DNA of 64,000 nt from Siphonodentalium dalli (GCA_032622095.1 CP136063.1:10519814-10583813); one strand, 5' to 3'; shown: positions 44,921-58,980, numbered from the stretch's first letter. Notes: generated by a model from the letters alone, not told the origin. Numbers and translations: made by a program.

Positions 44921-45642
44921 ATTCAAAATAGTGAAACAGAAATCGGAGACGGAACGAACATAACTGGATTCCGACTATAACATGTTCTTGAATCTTGTTT
45001 CTTTGAAATCAAACTCCATTGTTTATTAAAACTTAAAATGCAAAAGATATTTGCTGTTGTTGCTTCCACTCGGTCGAATGTTTGCGTAATTATCTTATCT
45101 CCTTTCCAGTTAATATGTAGTTGTAAGCTTTTTCCGTTCCATCAACTTACTCCATATCAAGTTTTTAATGTTGACAAATTAACGGTCTCGGATTTCTCTC
45201 AAAGTTTGGATTATATTTCGAGAGGCAGGTTTCTGCACAATGACTTTGTAATATGTCACTACTAGTATCGATTGACCTTAGGCCAATTAATTATTAAATG
45301 TGAATTTGGCCTCCCATAGGTGTACCGTGTAAGATGAAACACTGTGAAATACTCCACACTACCGTAGCCTACATGTATCGTATATCACTTACACTACATT
45401 ACTTCCATTAGTATCATATTTGGTTTAGAGTGTTTCCCCTTATATCATAGGTGTATGTTTTGACCAGTGGTCACATGGTCTCGAAGAACCTCGATCGAGG
45501 TTTTTAACACAAATCGAAGTTTAGTACATCGATTTTGGGTTCTCCCTGACCTGTCTGATCTAGGACATCTAGAGCCAGACCTGTCAATTTAGCTATGTCA
45601 GTATGTGAGCTCACGTGAGCTCATTTGACACCTGTCGCCGAA
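44921..45642. other. No gene seen
   Basis: One 75-aa ORF (45,038-45,265) without recognisable motifs. No repeat boundary identified. Confidence 0.4.
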
Positions 45643-45930
45643 CTTTTTATCCCGTATAAAATAACCAACCCAATTAACATATAATTTGAATTCAAATTTA
45701 CCAATTCCAATACCATTCTCTGTCGTGCAATTGACGGAAAATAACTTTCGCGCCGAAAGCGTCTTATAGATCGAAATGAAAACGTGCGGTTTTAAAAATT
45801 TGGTTTCGTGCAACAGATACCCGATTAGAACGGCTTACGCTTATTGTTGCATATATGTGGTTACTCTGAAATTGAACAAAACCACAGCCCGATTCAGATA
45901 TAACGTTGTGTATTTCATGTATAGGGAATT
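45643..45930. repeat. Dispersed repeat, copy 2 (partner at 32.31 kb)
   Basis: Colinear with 32,308-32,606. Class unknown. Confidence 0.8.
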
Positions 45931-47013
45931 CTTGTTCTTGTGTATGTTTTGTTTGAATAACGACTTATTTCACGAGTTTCTGGAAAGAAGTACATGTACA
46001 TGTAGGCCTATCGAATTTTTCTGCAAGCCGCGAGTGAAAATTCGATAGGTCTATTCATTTGAACATCAAGGGGATGGTTCAGATATTCAAACATAAACGA
46101 TAGTACATGACAGTGTATAAGTGCATAATTAGGCGTACCTAGCTACATTTAAAACAACAAGACCCGTATTTATAGAAATGGAATATATGGAATAGAAACT
46201 AGCAAGTATATATCCACAGTCGAAAAATATAAAATGCACGTGCACGAGTCACAGCTGTGTGGTGCGTGATAAGTTGCGGCTAGCCAATCACAAACGACAA
46301 GTAGCAAACGACACTTGATCAATCGATATTCATCAAGAGTGTTTGTGTTAACTGTACACGCGCGTGGTTTTCTTCGTAAAGTTTTTTTTACTTCTGCTTA
46401 TGGTGGTGAACTCTCATGTGAAATGACAGATTAAATTTTAAGAAATAACTTGTTTTGAATAAGGTTTTCGTTTATAACCGATAAGTTTGTATCATATATT
46501 CAAATTTCATAACAAATAGCTTTAGAACATCTCAATTTTACTGTAAACCATTGTTTCGGCCAGTATACCGCCAGATGGATTGTTAATTAATACATTGGGA
46601 TCGCATTTACATTTGTGTTTACATATCCATTCAATGGAATGCTTATGTCACCATGTTATTTTCTTGCAGACCAAATACAGTAAGATGATAACAAACAATA
46701 ATCTTCTGATCAGTAAGCGTTACATGGAGACGTTACTGCACCAAACCACGTTAGTAAAGAGGCAACATGCAACGAGAAAATGTGAGAGAATCATAACCAA
46801 ATGTAGTGGCATTGCAGGCACAACCCTTTCAGTGCCAGGGGCCGTTCTCACCGGCCCTAATTTGCGATATGTAAAATCGGCCCTAAAAAAAGAATTAAAA
46901 TTAAAAAAATTAAAGATTTTTTTGTTCATTTTGGGGGGGGGGGGGGGGGGGTGTTGAATTTGTTTGGGTATGCTTAAGCATACTATAGCGAATTTAAAAA
47001 CTAGGGGCATGTT
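45931..47013. other. No gene seen; poly-G run and decayed piggyBac-type end
   Basis: CCCTTTCAGTGCCAGGGGCC near 46,825 resembles a piggyBac MITE terminus without TTAA. A run of 18 G is at about 46,933-46,950. ORFs here are not supported. Confidence 0.4.
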
Positions 47014-47111
47014 ATAACTCAAAACTATCACCGAAAACAATATTAAAATTATAAAAAATAATAACAAATGATGAAAAATTGTTAAGCCAGTGCATTATAT
47101 TATGACACTGC

Positions 47112-48115
47112 AGCTCAACATGGGAAGGCGCTTATTTTTGGCTGAGCAACGAATAGAATGATAAAAAACAATGGAAGCCAAACAGTTATAGTAAAGGTTT
47201 TGTATTATGTAGATGAAATAATTTTTATTTGAAACAATTCACCAATAAATGTGGGTTGCAGTGTGTGCGAATGGATTCAAATTCGAAATCCAAGATGGCT
47301 GTTAGCAGCCATGTTTTATAATGAATTTCGGAAATAATCGATGACACAAATCTAGAGAACATCCCGAAGATCCATATAAAGTTTGGCGATGATTGGAAGT
47401 AGGTGAAGGATTTCGTCAGACAGAGTAAAATCAAAAATGGCAGCTGGCAGCCATAGTATTTAAAAAAAAATTGGAATAATCAATGGCTCCCATCTAGAGT
47501 TCATCCCGATGATTCATACGAAGTTTGGTGAAGATCGGATGAGGGATGTGGCTCATTAGTGAAAAACATCTTCACTGTGCTGAAGGATTTAGTCACGCAA
47601 AGAGTAAAATCCAAAATGGCTACTGGCAGCCATGTTTTTCCACAAATTTCGAAAAAAACAAATCAATGGCTCCCATCTAGAAGTCACCATCCATTTATAG
47701 TGTCGTATGGGGGTGTGCTCTGTAGGGTGAGTCAACTGATTTAGTCATGCAAGGAACAAAATCCAAGATGGCTGTCGTTCTTCATATAAAATCGCTAAAA
47801 TCTTATAACTCTAAAGGGGATTATAATTATTCCTATACATTTTCAAAACATTTTACAAATAAATGCGGGCTGCAGATTGTGTCAATGGATTCAAATTTTG
47901 AACTTCAAAATGGACAGTGAATATTCTGAGGTTTTCTTTTGGTGTTGTGTGGTATACCTTGCTGTGTGAACTTAGTCTAGATGAGCTTTTTCTGGTGCTA
48001 TTTTGCTCACTGTGTAGTAGTGGACTACTAGTTTATGTAGGGTTGACATGGAGTTAATCACGAGCAGTCACCCATAGCCCAAACCGTACAAAGTGAAGGT
48101 GAGCTAACAAAAATA
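47112..48115. mobile_element. Family G TIR element (1.0 kb), unit 1
   Basis: AGCTCAACATGGGAAGG at the left, GTGAAGGTGAGCT at the right. Contains AAATCCAAGATGGCTG-type modules at about 47,300, 47,430, 47,610 and 47,760, the same module as the 17.5-19.6 kb array but not expanded. Repeated at 51,149-52,152 and 55,186-56,189. Confidence 0.65.
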
Positions 48116-48229
48116 ATTGACATATTTTCCATGATCCGAGTGAGTCAAGTGGAAAAATATCTTGAAATAATTTTATTAAAATAAAAGGACAACTGCATTT
48201 CACAGCAGGTGAAGTTTCTAGGCAACAGG

Positions 48230-48760
48230 CGCCGACCGCGCATCAAGATGATCAAGTATCAAGCACCGATGATGCACCAAGCACCGAGGGCGCACCGACC
48301 GCTCACCAAGCATCCAGGGAGCACCAATTAAGCACCGATCGCGCGCCAAGTACCGGCCGCGCACCAAGCACCGAGGGCGCACCAATCGCCGACCGCGCAT
48401 CAACAGCACACTGAGGGCGCACCATGCACCGAGCACCGACCGCGCGCCAAGCACCGACCGCGCACCAAGCACCGACCGCGCACCAAGCACCGACCGCGCA
48501 CCAAGTACCGAGGCCGCACCAATCGCCGACCGCGCATCAACAGCACACTGAGGGCGCACCATGCACCGAGGGCGCACCGAGCACCGACCGCGCACCAAGT
48601 ACCGAGGCCGCACCAATCACCGACCGCGCATCGCACACAGAGGGCGCACCAAGCACGGACCGCGCACCAAGTACCGACCGCGTACCAAGCACCGAGGGCG
48701 CACCAATCACCGACTCCGCACCGAGGGCACACCAAGCTCCGACCGCGCACCAACCGTAAA
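48230..48760. repeat. 18-bp GC-rich minisatellite, unit 1
   Basis: Unit GCACCGACCGCGCACCAA with variants, near 65-70% GC against an AT-rich background. Because 18 is a multiple of three and lacks stops, long frames stay open on both strands (APTAHQ-type on plus, GARSVL-type on minus). I regard them as artefacts. Unit 2 carries it at about 52,267-52,797 with rearranged order. Confidence 0.95.
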
Positions 48761-48960
48761 TTGATTGAGGGTTGGTGTTGCCTAATACTGTTTTCGCTAT
48801 CGTTTACCCATAATTCTTAAAGATAAATGGCGATTTAAAATTTCCCCACAATTCTTTAACAAAATGGCGATTCAGGAGCCTGAAACATGACGTTATAAAA
48901 ACAAAACAGTAAATTTGGTGGTGCTATATAGTCAATTAATGTTTTTGGCATAGATATCAC

Positions 48961-49488
48961 TTAAAGATGGATGATCTCTTTAAATAACAAATTTTAAATA
49001 GTTGCGTGGGTATAAAATAATAGATATGAACTGAAGACCTATGTCCGGAAAAGCTTCTATCAATTAATATTGATTTTATTTCGAATATTAAATCGGGCCC
49101 GTTTATGTTACTATTTTTAGAACCGACCATTCGGATGAGACCGTATTGCGATATAGAGCACTGGGCTGTTCCTACGGCTACGCAACGAATGTCAAATGTC
49201 ACAGTTTGGTTGTTTGTATTGTTTTGTTCAACAGATATAAGCGATAATGAGTATAATTAACGTTTATTTGTGACAAAATTGCACAATATAATTTCTGGTC
49301 TCTGTTAACAGTAACCACTATTGTTCGTTAGCTGAACAAACACACCTTTTTATACCAGAAAATATTCGAAATAAAATTAATATTAATCGATAGAAGCATT
49401 TCCGGACAGGAGTCTTCGATTCAAATCTAATATTTTATACCCCGGTAACTATATAATACATGTTTACAAAGAGATAATCCACCTTTAA
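48961..49488 (-). mobile_element. Family F MITE, unit 1
   Basis: TTAAAGATGGATGATCTCTT at the left and AAAGAGATAATCCACCTTTA at the right. Repeated at 52,998-53,525 and 56,561-57,088. Confidence 0.8.
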
Positions 49489-50710
49489 TGTTTATTGTTT
49501 CTACATATACTGGTAATTTGGAAGGAGGTACAAGATAGGTTACAGAAGTGAAAAAACGCCCATTATATACACATGCCATGAATAGACTAACTCGCCGGTT
49601 ATTATATGTACCATGTCAGGAACGAGCACGTTGGCCATTATATGTATTATTTACCATGTCAGGGATAGACTGACTTGCCGGCCATTATACATGTATATTA
49701 TATCTCACGTGACTTTCTCGCATTCTGATTCGCTGCACACTGCTATACTATTTTACGATAGTGCCCCAGTAGGACTTCTATTATTTTCAAATAAATAGTA
49801 ACAAATTCATTTTGCTAAATCGGGTTGCCGCCTGAAGATACGAACAAACTTAAACTATACCTTGTACGATACTTGTTGCAATATCGGTATATAATTAGAT
49901 TTATTGGTCAATTGTAATGATCTTATAAATGTCAGACAATAGCCAGCCAACGTATTTAATAGTTTGTCCGTTTAGTTGGCAATCGGTCAGTCCTAATTTT
50001 GTAATGAAGAGTGGATGTTATTTAACTGTATCTGTAGATATTACAACGCTGGAACAATTCTGGTTGCAGACGCACTGGCCCAGGTGCTACCACGGCCGAG
50101 TAACTTTATAACCCTGTGGTGACTCTAGTAGCGTTCTTTAACGTGGACACACCGAGGCGTTTACACGGTCAGCCATTAAAGTTCGCGCCCGATCGGACAG
50201 CGTACTACACCCACGACAACATACCTGGATAAGTGGTGAAATGGGGATCCCCATTTTGCATTCTGATCTTCATTCAGTGATCGCGAATGAGACTTTTCAG
50301 CCTGACAAACATGGTATCTGACCGAGTTCTGATTTTTGTCACATTACCCTGACCATGTTGCGATCCCCGGTCACGAGAGACCAATTCGCCACCTCTCGGC
50401 TACCGACTTCCAGTACGCTACCTCTCGGCTACCGACATTATAATTTCCCTTTCCGCTTCTGTCGATGTTACGCAAGTTATCTTCTAAAATTTGGACAAAA
50501 TATCTTTGCTAATGACGTATTTATATAAATAAATGCATAAATCATGAAGAGATACTGTTCGATGTAACTAATAACATAGTTATGCTCCCTTACCAACGTC
50601 AAAAGATTGCCGTAAATTGTAAAATCTGAGACCGCTTTCCAAAATGCAAGGTAAATCAACATGTGACAAACTCAGATACAGAAAGTGTGTTAGAATTTGC
50701 ACTATTGTTC

Positions 50711-50897
50711 GATATAATATAATAAATAATGAATGACTTGTCGTTATAATATAATAAATAATGAATGACTTGTCGTTATAATATAATAAATAATGAATGA
50801 CTTGTCGTTATAATATAATAAATAATGAATGACTTGTCGTTATAATATAATAAATAATGAATGACTTGTCGTTATAATATAATAAATAATGAATGAC
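50711..50897. repeat. 32-bp minisatellite, 6 units, unit 1
   Basis: AT-rich unit containing AATAAATAATGAATGACTTG. Six units here and in unit 2 (54,748-54,934), five in unit 3 (58,311-58,465). Confidence 0.95.
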
Positions 50898-51050
50898 CTG
50901 CGGCTCGTGGACTGTTCCTCCTCGAGGACCACTATTTTGGCATAGTCAACTCCAAGCCATTCATTATCAATATAATATACCATGTCAGGAAAAGACTAAC
51001 ATGAATCCCTACTTTTTCTTCCATTCAGTGCACATGGCTGTTGTTTGTTT

Positions 51051-54000
51051 ATAACTCAAAACTATCACCGAAAACAATATTAAAATTATAAAAAATAATA
51101 ACAAATGATGAAAAATTGTTAAGCCAGTGCATTATATTATGACACTGCAGCTCAACATGGGAAGGCGCTTATTTTTGGCTGAGCAACGAATAGAATGATA
51201 AAAAACAATGGAAGCCAAACAGTTATAGTAAAGGTTTTGTATTATGTAGATGAAATAATTTTTATTTGAAACAATTCACCAATAAATGTGGGTTGCAGTG
51301 TGTGCGAATGGATTCAAATTCGAAATCCAAGATGGCTGTTAGCAGCCATGTTTTATAATGAATTTCGGAAATAATCGATGACACAAATCTAGAGAACATC
51401 CCGAAGATCCATATAAAGTTTGGCGATGATTGGAAGTAGGTGAAGGATTTCGTCAGACAGAGTAAAATCAAAAATGGCAGCTGGCAGCCATAGTATTTAA
51501 AAAAAATTTGGAATAATCAATGGCTCCCATCTAGAGTTCATCCCGATGATTCATACGAAGTTTGGTGAAGATCGGATGAGGGATGTGGCTCATTAGTGAA
51601 AAACATCTTCACTGTGCTGAAGGATTTAGTCACGCAAAGAGTAAAATCCAAAATGGCTACTGGCAGCCATGTTTTTCCACAAATTTCGAAAAAAACAAAT
51701 CAATGGCTCCCATCTAGAAGTCACCATCCATTTATAGTGTCGTATGGGGGTGTGCTCTGTAGGGTGAGTCAACTGATTTAGTCATGCAAGGAACAAAATC
51801 CAAGATGGCTGTCGTTCTTCATATAAAATCGCTAAAATCTTATAACTCTAAAGGGGATTATAATTATTCCTATACATTTTCAAAACATTTTACAAATAAA
51901 TGCGGGCTGCAGATTGTGTCAATGGATTCAAATTTTGAACTTCAAAATGGACAGTGAATATTCTGAGGTTTTCTTTTGGTGTTGTGTGGTATACCTTGCT
52001 GTGTGAACTTAGTCTAGATGAGCTTTTTCTGGTGCTATTTTGCTCACTGTGTAGTAGTGGACTACTAGTTTATGTAGGGTTGACATGGAGTTAATCACGA
52101 GCAGTCACCCATAGCCCAAACCGTACAAAGTGAAGGTGAGCTAACAAAAATAATTGACATATTTTCCATGATCCGAGTGAGTCAAGTGGAAAAATATCTT
52201 GAAATAATTTTATTAAAATAAAAGGACAACTGCATTTCACAGCAGGTGAAGTTTCTAGGCAACAGGCGCCGACCGCGCATCAAGATGATCAAGTATCAAG
52301 CACCGATGATGCACCAAGCACCGAGGGCGCACCGACCGCTCACCAAGCATCCAGGGAGCACCAATTAAGCACCGATCGCGCGCCAAGTACCGGCCGCGCA
52401 CCAAGCACCGAGGGCGCACCAATCGCCGACCGCGCATCAACAGCACACTGAGGGCGCACCATGCACCGAGGGCGCACCGAGCACCGACCGCGCGCCAAGC
52501 ACCGACCGCGCACCAAGCACCGACCGCGCACCAAGCACCGACCGCGCACCAAGTACCGAGGCCGCACCAATCGCCGACCGCGCATCAACAGCACACTGAG
52601 GGCGCACCATGCACCGAGCACCGACCGCGCACCAAGTACCGAGGCCGCACCAATCACCGACCGCGCATCGCACACAGAGGGCGCACCAAGCACGGACCGC
52701 GCACCAAGTACCGACCGCGTACCAAGCACCGAGGGCGCACCAATCACCGACTCCGCACCGAGGGCACACCAAGCTCCGACCGCGCACCAACCGTAAATTG
52801 ATTGAGGGTTGGTGTTGCCTAATACTGTTTTCGCTATCGTTTACCCATAATTCTTAAAGATAAATGGCGATTTAAAATTTCCCCACAATTCTTTAACAAA
52901 ATGGCGATTCAGGAGCCTGAAACATGACGTTATAAAAACAAAACAGTAAATTTGGTGGTGCTATATAGTCAATTAATGTTTTTGGCATAGATATCACTTA
53001 AAGATGGATGATCTCTTTAAATAACAAATTTTAAATAGTTGCGTGGGTATAAAATAATAGATATGAACTGAAGACCTATGTCCGGAAAAGCTTCTATCAA
53101 TTAATATTGATTTTATTTCGAATATTAAATCGGGCCCGTTTATGTTACTATTTTTAGAACCGACCATTCGGATGAGACCGTATTGCGATATAGAGCACTG
53201 GGCTGTTCCTACGGCTACGCAACGAATGTCAAATGTCACAGTTTGGTTGTTTGTATTGTTTTGTTCAACAGATATAAGCGATAATGAGTATAATTAACGT
53301 TTATTTGTGACAAAATTGCACAATATAATTTCTGGTCTCTGTTAACAGTAACCACTATTGTTCGTTAGCTGAACAAACACACCTTTTTATACCAGAAAAT
53401 ATTCGAAATAAAATTAATATTAATCGATAGAAGCATTTCCGGACAGGAGTCTTCGATTCAAATCTAATATTTTATACCCCGGTAACTATATAATACATGT
53501 TTACAAAGAGATAATCCACCTTTAATGTTTATTGTTTCTACATATACTGGTAATTTGGAAGGAGGTACAAGATAGGTTACAGAAGTGAAAAAACGCCCAT
53601 TATATACACATGCCATGAATAGACTAACTCGCCGGTTATTATATGTACCATGTCAGGAACGAGCACGTTGGCCATTATATGTATTATTTACCATGTCAGG
53701 GATAGACTGACTTGCCGGCCATTATACATGTATATTATATCTCACGTGACTTTCTCGCATTCTGATTCGCTGCACACTGCTATACTATTTTACGATAGTG
53801 CCCCAGTAGGACTTCTATTATTTTCAAATAAATAGTAACAAATTCGTTTTGCTAAATCGGGTTGCCGCCTGAAGATACGAACAAACTTAAACTATACCTT
53901 GTACGATACTTGTTGCAATATCGGTATATAATTAGATTTATTGGTCAATTGTAATGATCTTATAAATGTCAGACAATAGCCAGCCAACGTATTTAATAGT

Positions 54001-55087
54001 TTGTCCGTTTAGTTGGCAATCGGTCAGTCCTAATTTTGTAATGAAGAGTGGATGTTATTTAACTGTATCTGTAGATATTACAACGCTGGAACAATTCTGG
54101 TTGCAGACGCACTGGCCCAGGTGCTACCACGGCCGAGTAACTTTATAACCCTGTGGTGACTCTAGTAGCGTTCTTTAACGTGGACACACCGAGGCGTTTA
54201 CACGGTCAGCCATTAAAGTTCGCGCCCGATCGGACAGCGTACTACACCCACGACAACATACCTGGATAAGTGGTGAAATGGGGATCCCCATTTTGCATTC
54301 TGATCTTCATTCAGTGATCGCGAATGAGACTTTTCAGCCTGACAAACATGGTATCTGACCGAGTTCTGATTTTTGTCACATTACCCTGACCAGGTTGCGA
54401 TCCCCGGTCACGAGAGACCAATTCGCCACCTCTCGGCTACCGACTTCCAGTACGCTACCTCTCGGCTACCGACATTATAATTTCCCTTTCCGCTTCTGTC
54501 GATGTTACGCAAGTTATCTTCTAAAATTTGGACAAAATATCTTTGCTAATGACGTATTTATATAAATAAATGCATAAATCATGAAGAGATACTGTTCGAT
54601 GTAACTAATAACATAGTTATGCTCCCTTACCAACGTCAAAAGATTGCCGTAAATTGTAAAATCTGAGACCGCTTTCCAAAATGCAAGGTAAATCAACATG
54701 TGACAAACTCAGATACAGAAAGTGTGTTAGAATTTGCACTATTGTTCGATATAATATAATAAATAATGAATGACTTGTCGTTATAATATAATAAATAATG
54801 AATGACTTGTCGTTATAATATAATAAATAATGAATGACTTGTCGTTATAATATAATAAATAATGAATGACTTGTCGTTATAATATAATAAATAATGAATG
54901 ACTTGTCGTTATAATATAATAAATAATGAATGACCTGCGGCTCGTGGACTGTTCCTCCTCGAGGACCACTATTTTGGCATAGTCAACTCCAAGCCATTCA
55001 TTATCAATATAATATACCATGTCAGGAAAAGACTAACATGAATCCCTACTTTTTCTTCCATTCAGTGCACATGGCTGTTGTTTGTTT
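51051..55087. repeat. Tandem triplication, unit 2 (4,037 bp)
   Basis: Near identical to unit 1. The visible differences are scattered single bases and a different order of variants in the 18-bp minisatellite, at equal total length. Confidence 0.97.
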
Positions 55088-58000
55088 ATAACTCAAAACT
55101 ATCACCGAAAACAATATTAAAATTATAAAAAATAATAACAAATGATGAAAAATTGTTAAGCCAGTGCATTATATTATGACACTGCAGCTCAACATGGGAA
55201 GGCGCTTATTTTTGGCTGAGCAACGAATAGAATGATAAAAAACAATGGAAGCCAAACAGTTATAGTAAAGGTTTTGTATTATGTAGATGAAATAATTTTT
55301 ATTTGAAACAATTCACCAATAAATGTGGGTTGCAGTGTGTGCGAATGGATTCAAATTCGAAATCCAAGATGGCTGTTAGCAGCCATGTTTTATAATGAAT
55401 TTCGGAAATAATCGATGACACAAATCTAGAGAACATCCCGAAGATCCATATAAAGTTTGGCGATGATTGGAAGTAGGTGAAGGATTTCGTCAGACAGAGT
55501 AAAATCAAAAATGGCAGCTGGCAGCCATAGTATTTAAAAAAAAATTGGAATAATCAATGGCTCCCATCTAGAGTTCATCCCGATGATTCATACGAAGTTT
55601 GGTGAAGATCGGATGAGGGATGTGGCTCATTAGTGAAAAACATCTTCACTGTGCTGAAGGATTTAGTCACGCAAAGAGTAAAATCCAAAATGGCTACTGG
55701 CAGCCATGTTTTTCCACAAATTTCGAAAAAAACAAATCAATGGCTCCCATCTAGAAGTCACCATCCATTTATAGTGTCGTATGGGGGTGTGCTCTGTAGG
55801 GTGAGTCAACTGATTTAGTCATGCAAGGAACAAAATCCAAGATGGCTGTCGTTCTTCATATAAAATCGCTAAAATCTTATAACTCTAAAGGGGATTATAA
55901 TTATTCCTATACATTTTCAAAACATTTTACAAATAAATGCGGGCTGCAGATTGTGTCAATGGATTCAAATTTTGAACTTCAAAATGGACAGTGAATATTC
56001 TGAGGTTTTCTTTTGGTGTTGTGTGGTATACCTTGCTGTGTGAACTTAGTCTAGATGAGCTTTTTCTGGTGCTATTTTGCTCACTGTGTAGTAGTGGACT
56101 ACTAGTTTATGTAGGGTTGACATAGAGTTAATCACGAGCAGTCACCCATAGCCCAAACCTTACAAAGTGAAGGTGAGCTAACAAAAATAATTGACATATT
56201 TTCCATGATCCGAGTGAGTCAAGTGGAAAAATACACACAGAGGGCGCACCAAGCACGGACCGCGCACCAAGTACCGACCGCGTACCAAGCACCGAGGGCG
56301 CACCAATCACCGACTCTGCACCGAGGGCACACCAAGCTCCGACCGCGCACCAACCGTAAATTGATTGAGGGTTGGTGTTGCCTAATACTGTTTTCGCTAT
56401 CGTTTACCCATAATTCTTAAAGATAAATGGCGATTTAAAATTTCCCCACAATTCTTTAACAAAATGACGATTCAGGAGCCTGAAACATGACGTTATAAAA
56501 ACAAAACAGTAAATTTGGTGGTGCTATATAGTCAATTAATGTATTTGGCATAGATATCACTTATAGATGGATGATCTCTTTAAATAACAAATTTTAAATA
56601 GTTGCGTGGGTATAAAATAATAGATATGAACTGAAGACCTATGTCCGGAAAAGCTTCTATCAATTAATATTGATTTTATTTCGAATATTAAATCGGGCCC
56701 GTTTATGTTACTATTTTTAGAACCGACCATTCGGATGAGACCGTATTGCGATATAGAGCACTGGGCTGTTCCTACGGCTACGCAACGAATGTCAAATGTC
56801 ACAGTTTGGTTGTTTGTATTGTTTTGTTCCACAGATATAAGCGATAATGAGTATAATTAACGTTTATTTGTGACAAAATTGCACAATATAATTTCTGGTC
56901 TCTGTTAACAGTAACCACTATTGTTCGTTAGCTGAACAAACACACCTTTTTATACCAGAAAATATTCGAAATAAAATTAATATTAATCGATAGAAGCATT
57001 TCCGGACAGGAGTCTTCGATTCAAATCTAATATTTTATACCCCGGTAACTATATAATACATGTTTACAAAGAGATAATCCACCTTTAATGTTTATTGTTT
57101 CTACATATACTGGTAATTTGGAAGGAGGTACAAGATAGGTTACAGAAGTGAAAAAACGCCCATTATATACACATGCCATGAATAGACTAACTCGCCGGTT
57201 ATTATATGTACCATGTCAGGAACGAGCACGTTGGCCATTATATGTATTATTTACCATGTCAGGGATAGACTGACTTGCCGGCCATTATACATGTATATTA
57301 TATCTCACGTGACTTTCTCGCATTCTGATTCGCTGCACACTGCTATACTATTTTACGATAGTGCCCCAGTAGGACTTCTATTATTTTCAAATAAATAGTA
57401 ACAAATTCATTTTGCTAAATCGGGTTGCCGCCTGAAGATACGAACAAACTTAAACTATACCTTGTACGATACTTGTTGCAATATCGGTATATAATTAGAT
57501 TTATTGGTCAATTGTAATGATCTTATAAATGTCAGACAATAGCCAGCCAACGTATTTAATAGTTTGTCCGTTTAGTTGGCAATCGGTCAGTCCTAATTTT
57601 GTAATGAAGAGTGGATGTTATTTAACTGTATCTGTAGATATTACAACGCTGGAACAATTCTGGTTGCAGACGCACTGGCCCAGGTGCTACCACGGCCGAG
57701 TAACTTTATAACCCTGTGGTGACTCTAGTAGCGTTCTTTAACGTGGACACACCGAGGCGTTTACACGGTCAGCCATTAAAGTTCGCGCCCGATCGGACAG
57801 CGTACTACACCCACGACAACATACCTGGATAAGTGGTGAAATGGGGATCCCCATTTTGCATTCTGATCTTCATTCAGTGATCGCGAATGAGACTTTTCAG
57901 CCTGACAAACATGGTATCTGACCGAGTTCTGATTTTTGTCACATTACCCTGTCCAGGTTGCGATCCCCGGTCACGAGAGACCAATTCGCCACCTCTCGGC

Positions 58001-58618
58001 TACCGACTTCCAGTACGCTACCTCTCGGCTACCGACATTATAATTTCCCTTTCCGCTTCTGTCGATGTTACGCAAGTTATCTTCTAAAATTTGGACAAAA
58101 TATCTTTGCTAATGACGTATTTATATAAATAAATGCATAAATCATGAAGAGATACTGTTCGATGTAACTAATAACATAGTTATGCTCCCTTACCAACGTC
58201 AAAAGATTGCCGTAAATTGTAAAATCTGAGACCGCTTTCCAAAATGCAAGGTAAATCAACATGTGACAAACTCAGATTCAGAAAGTGTGTTAGAATTTGC
58301 ACTATTGTTCGATATAATATAATAAATAATGAATGACTTGTCGTTATAATATAATAAATAATGAATGACTTGTCGTTATAATATAATAAATAATGAATGA
58401 CTTGTCGTTATAATATAATAAATAATGAATGACTTGTCGTTATAATATAATAAATAATGAATGACCTGCGGCTCGTGGACTGTTCCTCCTCGAGGACCAC
58501 TATTTTGGCATAGTCAACTCCAAGCCATTCATTATCAATATAATATACCATGTCAGGAAAAGACTAACATGAATCCCTACTTTTTCTTCCATTCAGTGCA
58601 CATGGCTGTTGTTTGTTT
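55088..58618. repeat. Tandem triplication, unit 3 (3,531 bp)
   Basis: 506 bp shorter than the others: 474 bp lost between about 56,231 and the tail of the 18-bp minisatellite, and one 32-bp unit fewer near 58,311. A few extra substitutions occur (for example CATAGAGTTAATC, TTATAGATGG). It ends where GTTTGTTT passes into GGGACCCAACACC. Confidence 0.97.
56232..56355. repeat. Remnant of the 18-bp minisatellite, unit 3
   Basis: Only the last seven or so units remain. The deletion joins GTGGAAAAATA directly to CACACAGAGGGCG, removing also the ATTTTATTAAAATAAAAGGA spacer. Confidence 0.9.
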
Positions 58619-58980
58619 GGGACCCAACACCCGCATTCTAAGTTGTATTTATATGACATCAATGCATCTCCCTGTGACATATGACGCCCGTAGAACTGTA
58701 GTTCAAGTATTTGACAACATATTTCGATACCGGGGAATCATTCAAAAGCGAATATTATTAGGTGTATTGTGGAGCACAAACCACCATATGGCTTTAGCCA
58801 TAAATAACGGCTTATCTAAAGTCACCAATAATGGAAAATAGAATGTCACAATTGCGAAACTAACCTGGTTGATTATATCTGGTAAGAATGCCACAAGAGT
58901 TGTCAACAGTAACTTAATGGTGAAAATATACCTTATCACAATGGGCACATGATGTAAAAATTATATGAATGCGGTTGATT
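58619..58980. other. Spacer between the triplication and the zinc-finger gene
   Basis: Lies 3' of the minus-strand C2H2 gene, so it may hold its 3' UTR. No clear AATAAA on the minus strand was seen within 200 bp. Confidence 0.4.

Larger units (their letters stand above)
47014..51050. repeat. Tandem triplication, unit 1 (4,037 bp)
   Basis: Starts ATAACTCAAAACTATCACCG and ends at GGCTGTTGTTTGTTT. The same start recurs at 51,051 and 55,088, exactly 4,037 bp apart each time. The unit holds in order a family G element, an 18-bp GC-rich minisatellite, a family F MITE, unique sequence and a 32-bp minisatellite. No gene was recognised. Its 60-70 aa ORFs recur identically because the units are near identical. 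Confidence 0.97.

Noticed and set aside
46580-46957. 125-aa ORF ending in a glycine run
   Set aside because: The end is a poly-G tract and the body overlaps a decayed piggyBac-type end. No motif is recognisable.
48218-48764. ORFs of 67-132 aa on both strands in the GC-rich minisatellite
   Set aside because: They are open only because the 18-bp unit lacks stops. The product is a simple repeat on either strand and is lost in unit 3.
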